A stretch of 5,158 bases of DNA from an uncultured Anaerocolumna sp. (GTDB taxonomy: Bacteria > Bacillota > Clostridia > Lachnospirales > Lachnospiraceae). Shown one piece after another: positions 1 through 5,054 of this stretch; position 1 is the first letter of the stretch, and each line of letters begins with the position of its first letter. The position numbers and the translations under genes were made by a program. The notes beneath the pieces were generated by a model. The model was given only the letters and a program-made list of their open reading frames with translations, was not told the DNA's origin and did no database searches. The stretch covers positions 1 to 5,158 of the forward strand of contig CALDJN010000424.1 in the NCBI GenBank assembly GCA_937901695.1, read 5' to 3'.

Positions 1-222
1 CGTGCTATATTCTGGGCCGCAGGTATGGAGCAGGAGATGAAGAAGTGGTATAGCAGCAACTATAATGTAGAAGTAAATTATTATCCTGCAACCAATAAAT
101 ATTGTATTGTCAATAATACTTATGAACCTCAGGAAACCATAATATATGATGGTAAAAGCAGAGAATACAGTATGAAATTAAAAGCAAATGATATTTTGTG
201 GTTTACATTTTCAGAAGATTAG
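1..222 (+). CDS. C-terminal end of a probable GH112 galactoside phosphorylase (5' partial)
   Basis: An open frame runs from the first base of the window to TAG at 220-222, giving about 73 residues. The ATG at 25 is internal, because the frame is open upstream and no ribosome binding site precedes it. The visible part begins with a helix-like stretch (RAIFWAAG) and continues as a beta-rich tail with YPATNKYCIVNNTYEPQ and a final WFTF. This arrangement matches my recollection of the C-terminal beta domain of GH112 phosphorylases, which phosphorolyse Gal-beta-1,3-GlcNAc/GalNAc or Gal-beta-1,4-rhamnose in the cytoplasm, releasing galactose 1-phosphate. The catalytic domain lies outside the window, so neither activity nor substrate can be read. 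A GH42-like tail is the main alternative. The GH88 gene starts 22 bases downstream, which suggests one operon. Confidence 0.62.
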   Translation, partial: RAIFWAAGMEQEMKKWYSSNYNVEVNYYPATNKYCIVNNTYEPQETIIYDGKSREYSMKLKANDILWFTFSED

Positions 223-244
223 GATATTGTACAAGAGGTGAGTT

Positions 245-1420
245 ATGCAGACAAAGAAAACACTTGGAACATATGAAGTAATTACCATAGAGGAAGCACG
301 CGATGCACTAAACCATGTGATTGCTCAGGTTAAAAATAATATTCCGGAGTTTTACGATAGTTTTCCGGCCGCAAATAGCATCAATCAGATATATCCAGCT
401 ACAGAAAACAATGACTGGACCAATGGATTTTGGACTGGACAGTTGTGGCTGGCATATGAACAGACCAAGGAGGGTGTTTTTAAAGAAGCAGCCCTTCATC
501 AGGTGCCAAGCTTCAAAGAACGTCTGATAAAAAGAATTGTAGTAGATCATCACGATATGGGATTTTTGTATACACCTTCCTGTGTTGCGGCTTATAAACT
601 AACAGGCGACAAACTGGCAAGAGAAACGGCTCTAATGGCAGCAGATAATCTGATGGGTCGGTTTCAAGATAGGGGAGAATTCTTTCAGGCTTGGGGAAAA
701 TTAGGTAATCCCAAGGAATACAGATTAATTATTGATTGCCTTTTAAATATGCCTTTGTTATTTTGGGCATCAGAGGAAACAAAGAATTTAAAATACAGGG
801 AAACTGCACTTCTACATATTAGAACCAGCATGAAACATGTAGTCCGTGAAGATTCCTCTACATATCATACTTATTATTTTGACCCGGAGACAGGTGCTCC
901 GCTACGTGGGGTAACTGCGCAGGGATATAGAGATGGTTCCATATGGGCAAGGGGTCAGGCCTGGGGAATATATGGCTCAGCCATTGCATATAAGTATTGT
1001 CCGAATTCAATGTATATTGAAAGTTTTAGAAAGATTACAGCATGTTTTCTAGAGCATTTACCTAAGAATCTGATACCTTACTGGGATTTTTACTTTACAG
1101 ATGGAAGCGGGTCGCCAAGAGATTCTTCTTCTGCGGCTATAGCAGCTTGTGGAATGCTTGAAATGGCAAAATATTTAGAACCTGAGGAAGCAAAGGATTA
1201 TATAAAAACAGCAAAACGTTTATTAAAGGCATTGACAAAACATTGCTTATATCGTTCTAGTGAAGATACTAACGGAATATTACTTCATTCTACTTACGCA
1301 AAGAGTTCTCCATATAATACGGTAAAGGATAGTGGTGTTGATGAATGTACCCTGTGGGGGGATTATTTTTATATGGAAGCACTTGTAAGGTTAGTGGCAC
1401 AGTGGGAAGTCTATTGGTAG
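245..1420 (+). CDS. GH88 unsaturated glucuronyl hydrolase
   Basis: This 391-residue protein has no signal peptide, so it is probably cytoplasmic. GH88 enzymes hydrate the double bond of the 4,5-unsaturated uronic acid that polysaccharide lyases leave at the non-reducing end of oligosaccharides, freeing the neighbouring sugar. Recognisable blocks are NDWTNGFWTG (residues 56-65), DHHDMGF (101-107), LIIDCLLNMPLL (161-172), YHTYYFDPETG (207-217), RGQAWGIYG (236-244) and LWGDYFYMEAL (370-380). By comparison with the Bacillus sp. GL1 enzyme as I recall it, the catalytic aspartates D88 and D149 correspond to D104 and D164. The ligand-contact residues W42, H193, Q211, R221 and W225 correspond to W58, H208, Q226, R236 and W240. 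Length is normal for the family (GL1 has 377). DHHD separates it from GH105 rhamnogalacturonyl hydrolases. The start is supported by AGAGGTGA at 234-241. Substrate (glycosaminoglycan disaccharide or another glucuronyl oligosaccharide) is not fixed by sequence. Confidence 0.93.
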   Translation: MQTKKTLGTYEVITIEEARDALNHVIAQVKNNIPEFYDSFPAANSINQIYPATENNDWTNGFWTGQLWLAYEQTKEGVFKEAALHQVPSFKERLIKRIVVDHHDMGFLYTPSCVAAYKLTGDKLARETALMAADNLMGRFQDRGEFFQAWGKLGNPKEYRLIIDCLLNMPLLFWASEETKNLKYRETALLHIRTSMKHVVREDSSTYHTYYFDPETGAPLRGVTAQGYRDGSIWARGQAWGIYGSAIAYKYCPNSMYIESFRKITACFLEHLPKNLIPYWDFYFTDGSGSPRDSSSAAIAACGMLEMAKYLEPEEAKDYIKTAKRLLKALTKHCLYRSSEDTNGILLHSTYAKSSPYNTVKDSGVDECTLWGDYFYMEALVRLVAQWEVYW

Positions 1421-1421
1421 A

Positions 1422-1448
1422 AAAGAGACTGGGAGGAATCTGCTCTTT
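1422..1448 (+). terminator. Weak hairpin after the GH88 gene, possible terminator
   Basis: AAAGAG at 1422-1427 can pair with CTCTTT at 1443-1448 around a 15-base loop, followed by the T-rich stretch CGTTTATT. It lies directly after the GH88 stop codon. The 6-bp stem is AT-rich and short, so this is only a possible transcript end. Confidence 0.3.
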
Positions 1449-1496
1449 CGTTTATTGGTATATATGAATAAAAAAGTTAGTTTATATTTTAAAATA

Positions 1497-1525
1497 CTGA
1501 CAGAATGATAAGAATAGCACATAAA
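1497..1525 (+). promoter_or_regulatory. Candidate upstream promoter of the solute-binding protein gene
   Basis: CTGACA (1497-1502, five of six to TTGACA) is followed after 17 bases by CATAAA (1520-1525, four of six to TATAAT). It sits about 75 bases before the ribosome binding site-start region. A 12-base palindrome, TATTTTAAAATA, lies just upstream at 1485-1496 and could be an operator or simply AT-rich sequence. Confidence 0.35.
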
Positions 1526-1564
1526 TTCAAAATACAACCTATATAAACTAGATAAAATATTAGC

Positions 1565-1570
1565 TATAAT
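1565..1570 (+). promoter_or_regulatory. Perfect TATAAT -10 box upstream of the solute-binding protein gene
   Basis: TATAAT matches the sigma-A -10 consensus exactly. It would place a transcript start near 1577, about 24 bases before the start codon and just upstream of the AGGAGG site. The 16-18 base upstream window (around 1541-1548) holds only AT-rich sequence without a TTGACA-like box. If it is used, it probably relies on an activator, as is common for sugar-induced transporter genes; that last step is inference. Confidence 0.45.
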
Positions 1571-1600
1571 AGGGTTATAAATAAAAGGAGGGAAATAAAC

Positions 1601-3001
1601 ATGAAATTAAAAAGCACATTAAAACGAGGCGTTGCTTTTGGCTTAGCTGCAATGATGGTTTTAAGTACTGCCGGATGCGGAAAATCCGATAAAACTAAGG
1701 ATAATTCAGGTAGTAAAACAACTGTGACTGAAGGTACTGAATCTACCCAAAAGCCTAACAGTGATAAACCATTTGATGGTGTGACTGTAAAATGGGCACT
1801 GACAGATAACGCTGCAACCGGCACTGAAACAAAAGAAATGGTAGACTTAATTAAAGAAAAAACAGGTATTAACGTAGAGTTTTACATCACTCCTACAACA
1901 AAAGCAGGAGAAATAGACAAGGTACTTGTAAGTTTAATGTCAGGAGAAGAAATCGACATCGTAAACAGAACTCCCCTTCAATTGGAAGAGTTCTACAAAG
2001 CCGCTGTTTTAGAGCCAATTGATGATCTTGCAAAAGCAGATAATTATGATATGGACACTATATATGGCGGTCTACCTGTTAAGTTTGAAGATAAGACATA
2101 TGCTATTCCAGCAGAAAAAGATATTTGGTTAACTTATTATAACAAGAAAATCTTTGATGATGCTAATGTTCCATATCCAACTGCAGAAGGATGGACTTGG
2201 GAAAAATATGTTGAAACAGCTAAGAAACTCAACAATCCAGAAAAGAATATCTGGGGATCCTTTATGAGTGATGACGTTGCATGCAACTATTTACAAGCTA
2301 CACAAAAGGGTGTTTCTGCTTATAAAGCTGATGGTACAGCCAATTTTGATGATCCTGCATTCGCTGATGCTACAAAATGGTTCTTTAGTTTAGGTAATGA
2401 ACTTAAGATTCAACCAAGCTGTATAGATTTAGCTTCTGGTACATATCCATATAACTCCTTCATGGTAAATGGAAATATCGGAATGTATGTATATGGCGGA
2501 TGGGTAGCAAGTGCATTATCAGATAAAACAAAATATCCAAGGGATTGGGAATTAGGTATTCTTCCAATGCCATATCCAGAAGGCTCAGATCCATCTTCTT
2601 TAACAATTACAAACTGCTATGCTATACCAAAGACATCCGGTAATAAAGATGCAGCATTTGAAGTAATCAAAACTATTTGTGAAAACAAATATACTTTAGG
2701 TTACGGACGTGTCCCTGCAAAGGTTCTAACAGAAACTGAAGCAAAATCTTACATTGAAAATAGTTTACTTCCAAAATTTGCAGATGATCATTTAACAGTA
2801 GAAGATTTTATCTTAGGATGGTTTGATAATAGCAGATTATACCTAAGTGAAAAAATTATGGGTATTGCTGATACCACAATCGGACAGATTTACACTGAAG
2901 AAGGTCAATTATACGGTCAGGGGCAAAAATCACTGGAAGATACCATGAAATCTATTCAGGACAGAGCAAACGAAGCGATTAAAGAGGCAAATGAGAAATA
3001 A
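1601..3001 (+). CDS. Sugar ABC transporter solute-binding lipoprotein (family 1)
   Basis: This 466-residue protein begins with a lipoprotein signal peptide: basic MKLKSTLKR, a hydrophobic core (residues 11-21), and lipobox STAGC with the lipidated cysteine at residue 26. A Ser/Thr/Lys/Asn-rich linker follows (27-57). The binding domain starts near residue 60 (VTVKWALT) and carries typical family 1 features: KEMVDLIKEKTGINVEF (78-94), a TYAIPAEKDIWLTYYNKKIFDDANVPYP-like hinge block (about 165-195) followed by WTWEKYVETAKKL, GNIGMYVYGGW (about 290-300) and NCYAIPKTSGNKDAA. It should be anchored outside the membrane and deliver an oligosaccharide to a CUT1-type permease. The start is fixed by AGGAGG at 1586-1591, nine bases before ATG. 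No permease genes follow; instead a strong hairpin and a PHP gene come next, so its partners are elsewhere. The ligand cannot be read from sequence, but the neighbours suggest an acidic or galactose-containing oligosaccharide. Confidence 0.95.
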   Translation: MKLKSTLKRGVAFGLAAMMVLSTAGCGKSDKTKDNSGSKTTVTEGTESTQKPNSDKPFDGVTVKWALTDNAATGTETKEMVDLIKEKTGINVEFYITPTTKAGEIDKVLVSLMSGEEIDIVNRTPLQLEEFYKAAVLEPIDDLAKADNYDMDTIYGGLPVKFEDKTYAIPAEKDIWLTYYNKKIFDDANVPYPTAEGWTWEKYVETAKKLNNPEKNIWGSFMSDDVACNYLQATQKGVSAYKADGTANFDDPAFADATKWFFSLGNELKIQPSCIDLASGTYPYNSFMVNGNIGMYVYGGWVASALSDKTKYPRDWELGILPMPYPEGSDPSSLTITNCYAIPKTSGNKDAAFEVIKTICENKYTLGYGRVPAKVLTETEAKSYIENSLLPKFADDHLTVEDFILGWFDNSRLYLSEKIMGIADTTIGQIYTEEGQLYGQGQKSLEDTMKSIQDRANEAIKEANEK

Positions 3002-3050
3002 AAAGGTATTATCTCATCTTAAGAGTGATATTTTTATCCAGATTAAGATA

Positions 3051-3085
3051 AGAAAGCGCTGTCAGAGCATTTGGCAGCGCTTTCT
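3051..3085 (+). terminator. Strong hairpin between the solute-binding protein and PHP genes
   Basis: AGAAAGCGCTG (3051-3061) is perfectly complementary to CAGCGCTTTCT (3075-3085). The stem extends by a T-G wobble and a C-G pair, leaving a nine-base loop (3064-3072). The T-containing descending arm ends in TTTCTT but is followed by ACAT, so the T tract is imperfect. It starts 50 bases after the transporter stop codon and ends 42 bases before the PHP start codon. It is an intrinsic terminator, or a partial one that also protects the upstream mRNA end and allows read-through into the PHP gene. Confidence 0.8.
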
Positions 3086-3127
3086 TACATAAAATTAATA
3101 GAGCTAAAGTGTTGGAACGAGGATAGT

Positions 3128-4060
3128 ATGAAGAATAGAATTTTTTTATTGCCTGAAAAAGGAGAATTTTATAAGGCTAACCTTCACAGTCATACAACCA
3201 TATCAGATGGAAGGCTGAAACCGGAAGAATCCAAGGAAATATATAAAAAACATGGGTATCAGGTTATGGCATTTACCGATCACAGAATATACAAAAACCA
3301 TGAAGATTTAAATGATGAAGAATTCCTGGCTCTTGCAGCGGTAGAAGTAGATATTAATTTATATGATATAAAACCTGATTATGAACGAGAAAGAAAAGAG
3401 AGGGGAATATGCCCGGAACGGCGATATGGGAATTTTGATTATATCAATCAGTATCTGGAAGAGATGCATGAATTGGGATTTATCGCATGTTATAATCACC
3501 CATACTGGTCTTTACAAAATTATGATGATTATAAAGGATTGAAAGGACTTTTTGCCATGGAAATCTACAATTACGGTTGTGAGCATGATGGATTATACGG
3601 TTATAATCCACAATCCTATGATGAAATGCTTCGCTTAGGTAACAGATTATGGTGTTTAGCAACAGATGATAATCATAACAGCTATCCTTTTGATAATCCC
3701 CTATGTGATTCCTTTGGAGGATTTACTATGATAAAAGCGGAAGAACTAACTTATTCCGCCATAATGGATTCTATCATAAAAGGTCATTTCTACAGTTCTA
3801 TGGGACCGGAGATAAAAGAACTTTATATTGAAGGAAATGAACTGGTAGTGAAAACCGGACCGGTTCAAAAAATCTATGTAATAATGGATGCCACCAGATG
3901 TTATCGTAAAGTGGCTATGCCAGGTGAAACTCTTACAGGTGCAAAATTTACTCTTGATGGTAACGAAAATTATATACGTGTAGAGTGTAAAGATGCGAAT
4001 GGATTCTTTGCCAATAGCAATGCCTACTTTCTTACTGATATTGGATTTGGGGAAATATAA
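3128..4060 (+). CDS. PHP-domain metallohydrolase (CehA/McbA-like), substrate unknown
   Basis: The protein has 310 residues from the ATG at 3128. A longer frame from TTG at 3071 begins inside the terminator loop and has no ribosome binding site, whereas GAGGA at 3119-3123 precedes this ATG by four bases. PHP metal-binding motifs appear in the expected order: NLHSHTTISDG (H20, H22, D27), FTDH (D51, H52), AAVEVD (E73), YNHPYW (H124), and ATDDNHN (D180, D181, H183). These would bind a two- or three-metal centre used for hydrolysis, often of phosphoesters. Residues after about 225 form a beta-rich tail of the type seen in CehA/McbA-like members. There is no signal peptide, so it is likely cytoplasmic. 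No promoter is evident in the 42 bases after the hairpin, so it probably depends on read-through from the transporter gene. Its substrate is unknown; a role in sugar phosphate or oligosaccharide handling is suggested only by context. Confidence 0.87.
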   Translation: MKNRIFLLPEKGEFYKANLHSHTTISDGRLKPEESKEIYKKHGYQVMAFTDHRIYKNHEDLNDEEFLALAAVEVDINLYDIKPDYERERKERGICPERRYGNFDYINQYLEEMHELGFIACYNHPYWSLQNYDDYKGLKGLFAMEIYNYGCEHDGLYGYNPQSYDEMLRLGNRLWCLATDDNHNSYPFDNPLCDSFGGFTMIKAEELTYSAIMDSIIKGHFYSSMGPEIKELYIEGNELVVKTGPVQKIYVIMDATRCYRKVAMPGETLTGAKFTLDGNENYIRVECKDANGFFANSNAYFLTDIGFGEI

Positions 4061-4105
4061 GATGTCTGATTGGTTGGATAAATAGTTGCATTTGAGGAGT
4101 AAATA

Positions 4106-4116
4106 GTTGTTACAAC
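4106..4116. promoter_or_regulatory. Operator-like palindrome GTTGTTACAAC
   Basis: GTTGT and ACAAC pair around one central T. Its core TTGTTACAA (4107-4115) is the exact reverse complement of the TTGTAACAA core at 4347-4355. It could be a protein-binding site or a very short hairpin at the end of the PHP transcript. Confidence 0.3.
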
Positions 4117-4176
4117 ATTTTACCACAGTTAGTCAAAATACCTATACAAATCATTAGTCTTTTCCAAAGTGATTCA

Positions 4177-4191
4177 AAAGAATCGTTTACA
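4177..4191 (+). promoter_or_regulatory. Degenerate cre-like catabolite control site
   Basis: AAAGAATCGTTTACA fits the CcpA site pattern WTGNAANCGNWNNCW at all but two fixed positions (T and G of the left half). The CGTTTACA half is well preserved. It lies about 200 bases before the small gene, far from any clear promoter, so function is doubtful. Confidence 0.2.
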
Positions 4192-4233
4192 TAGTCCAAG
4201 AAAAAAATTTATAAAATTTACCTACTGTATAAA

Positions 4234-4312
4234 CCATCTCAACCGTAAGATTAGAAAACTTTGCAAACGAGCTGGGTTAGCAGTCATAGGTTTATAGCCG
4301 CTCCGAAATGGG
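4234..4312 (+). ncRNA. Possible structured RNA element, unclassified
   Basis: CCAT (4234-4237) can pair with ATGG (4308-4311), enclosing two possible hairpins. The first is a weak stem capped by the GNRA-type loop GTAA. The second is GAGC (4269-4272) with GCTC (4300-4303), continued by GGTTA (4275-4279) with TAGCC (4295-4299). A GCAAA near the middle and TATAGCCGCTCCGAA near the end faintly recall cyclic di-GMP-I (GEMM) riboswitches, but the stems are weak and the conserved core is not intact. No terminator follows and it sits about 80 bases before the small gene's start. Confidence 0.2.
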
Positions 4313-4343
4313 AAAATATTTTTTGTAAGTATAAAAACGGACT

Positions 4344-4358
4344 ATATTGTAACAATAT
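4344..4358. promoter_or_regulatory. Palindromic operator candidate over a -10-like box
   Basis: ATATTGT-A-ACAATAT is a perfect 7+7 base inverted repeat with one central base. It overlaps TATATT (4343-4348), five of six to the -10 consensus, which would start transcription near 4355 and leave a short leader before the AAAGGAG of the small gene. No good -35 box is present at normal spacing (TTGTAA at 4323-4328 is only 14 bases away). A dimeric repressor site controlling the small gene is a reasonable reading. Confidence 0.35.
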
Positions 4359-4394
4359 TCTTATTAGAATCTATTATTAAAGGAGTTGTGTATT

Positions 4395-4547
4395 ATGAGT
4401 AAAGGAAATGGCGGAAAAGGCGAAAAGAATACCGGAAGAAAAAGTGGAACACCTGAAGTTTCAAACTATTCAGTTTCCAACAAAGTAGGAGATAAAATGG
4501 GTGGTAAAACTGCCAAGCATAAAGGTAATGGTAATTCTTCTACCTAA
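4395..4547 (+). CDS. 50-residue basic Gly/Lys-rich small protein
   Basis: ATG at 4395 is preceded by AAAGGAG at 4379-4385 with nine bases of spacing, one of the best ribosome binding sites in the window, and the frame ends at TAA 4545-4547. The protein starts MSKGNGGKGEKNTGRKSG and ends KAKHKGNGNSST-like (residues TAKHKGNGNSST). It is rich in Gly, Lys, Asn and Ser, with no Cys or Trp, no membrane segment and no signal peptide, so it is probably disordered and cationic, suited to binding nucleic acid or another acidic polymer. I do not recognise a family. The composition resembles minor small acid-soluble spore proteins of the SspP/SspK kind, but this is likeness of composition only. It stands alone on the plus strand, with an operator-like palindrome upstream and a mobile repeat 57 bases downstream. 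Confidence 0.75.
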   Translation: MSKGNGGKGEKNTGRKSGTPEVSNYSVSNKVGDKMGGKTAKHKGNGNSST

Positions 4548-4608
4548 AAAAATAAATAGTTTACCGGCTTTTTCAGTTATATGAATTTATGAAATCGTAT
4601 TGAGGCTG

Positions 4609-4835
4609 TTGCAAAATAAAAACTGTCATACTAAGCCAAAATGGTATTATGGTGGATTAGTAAAAGATTCTTGATTGCAAAATAAAAACTGCCATTCTGA
4701 GCCAAAATGGTATTATGGTGGATTAGTAAAAGATTCTTGGTTGCAAAATAAAAACTGTCATACTGAGCCAGAATGGTATTATGATAGATTAGTAAAAGGT
4801 TCTTAATTACAAAATAAAAACTGTCATTCTGAGCC
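4609..4835. repeat. 66-base tandem repeat, three full copies plus a partial fourth
   Basis: Copies start at 4609, 4675, 4741 and 4807, giving a constant 66-base period. Each opens with TTGCAAAATAAAAACTG (TTAC in the fourth) and TCATNCTGAGCC-like sequence, and full copies end with a TTAGTAAAAG/TTCTT stretch. Copies 1 and 2 differ at about four positions and copy 3 is more diverged. The fourth leaves the pattern after GAGCC and runs into the long hairpin. Because 66 is a multiple of three, the minus strand stays open through all copies, giving a spurious 103-residue repetitive frame. Confidence 0.92.
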
Positions 4836-4891
4836 CAAAGGGCGAAGAATCTCACATTAAAATGGGATTCTTCGCCCCTTGGGCTCAGAAT
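4826..4891. repeat. Very long hairpin (about 29-bp stem) inside the MITE
   Basis: The 25-base arms at 4827-4851 and 4866-4890 are inverted copies with a single mismatch (TTCTGAGCCC ... GAAGAATC). Pairing extends outward by A-T (4826/4891) and inward through T-G, C-G and A-T, leaving an eight-base loop (4855-4862). Read on the minus strand, the hairpin is followed by TTTTTATTTT (complement of 4811-4820), so it could end transcripts of the sortase gene. Confidence 0.9.
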
Positions 4892-4935
4892 TATAATGAT
4901 AAATAGCACACTATGAACGAAAGGGATTCTTCGCG

Positions 4936-4954
4936 AATTCAACTTCGTTGAATT
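4936..4954. repeat. Short hairpin near the right side of the MITE
   Basis: AATTCAAC (4936-4943) and GTTGAATT (4947-4954) form a perfect 8-bp stem with a TTC loop, followed by TTT on the plus strand. It sits between GGATTCTTCGCG and GCTCAGAATGACA, where simpler copies of this repeat type have only a few bases, so it looks like an insertion or expansion in the hairpin tip. It could act as a weak plus-strand terminator. Confidence 0.6.
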
Positions 4955-5054
4955 TTTGCTCAGAATGACATGCCTTCATAGCAATGACATACTGTCCGTA
5001 GTTTATATGAGACAGTTTCGCAACAGCTACATAAATTAACAAATGAGTTACATC

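Larger units (their letters stand above)
4061..4394. other. 334-base intergenic region with regulatory-looking signals
   Basis: No convincing gene lies here; the reading frames are very short. It contains a repeated AAATAGTTG (4080-4088 and 4101-4109), two operator-like TTGTWACAA sites, a short inverted repeat GATTC-AAAA-GAATC (4171-4184), a cre-like sequence at 4177-4191 and a possible folded RNA at 4234-4312. No strong terminator follows the PHP gene: only the small GTTGT-T-ACAAC palindrome (4106-4116) with ATTTT after it. Confidence 0.6.
4605..5027. mobile_element. MITE-like non-autonomous element (about 423 bases)
   Basis: The left end reads GCTGTTGCAAAA and the right end, reverse-complemented, reads GCTGTTGCGAAA: an inverted terminal repeat of at least 12 bases with one mismatch. 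The ends resemble CTGTTGCAAA-type insertion sequence termini. Further inverted pairs are nested inside: AAACTGTC near the left against GACAGTTT (5011-5018), and TGTCATTCTGAGC (4822-4834) against GCTCAGAATGACA (4958-4970). The CATTCTGAGC/GAAGAATC vocabulary is found in dispersed repeats of many bacteria. There is no transposase gene, and I see no clear target duplication. It fills the gap between the convergent small-protein and sortase genes. Exact borders are uncertain by a few bases. Confidence 0.7.

Noticed and set aside
308..553. Minus- and plus-strand frames overlapping the GH88 gene
   Set aside because: They are shadows of a gene with strong family motifs and have no start signals of their own.
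1564..1824. An 86-residue minus-strand frame over the signal peptide region of the binding protein
   Set aside because: It is antisense to a well-supported lipoprotein gene and its hydrophobic character comes from the complement of that sequence.
3071..3127. N-terminal extension of the PHP gene from TTG at 3071
   Set aside because: The TTG lies in the loop of the terminator hairpin and has no ribosome binding site, while GAGGA precedes the ATG at 3128 and the PHP domain begins soon after it.
3746..4126. A 126-residue minus-strand frame over the end of the PHP gene
   Set aside because: It overlaps the conserved PHP coding sequence, has an AT-driven composition and shows no recognisable motif.
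4064..4394. A tRNA, CRISPR array or plasmid origin in the intergenic region
   Set aside because: There is no T-loop consensus or cloverleaf, no regularly spaced identical repeats, and no iteron or DnaA-box cluster.
4631..4942. A 103-residue minus-strand reading frame with a 22-residue repeat
   Set aside because: It arises because the DNA tandem repeat has a period divisible by three. It has no convincing start signal and runs through the MITE hairpin, so I treat it as an artefact.
4605..5027. A CRISPR array reading of the 66-base repeats
   Set aside because: The whole 66-base unit is repeated with no unique spacers between copies, which fits simple tandem duplication.
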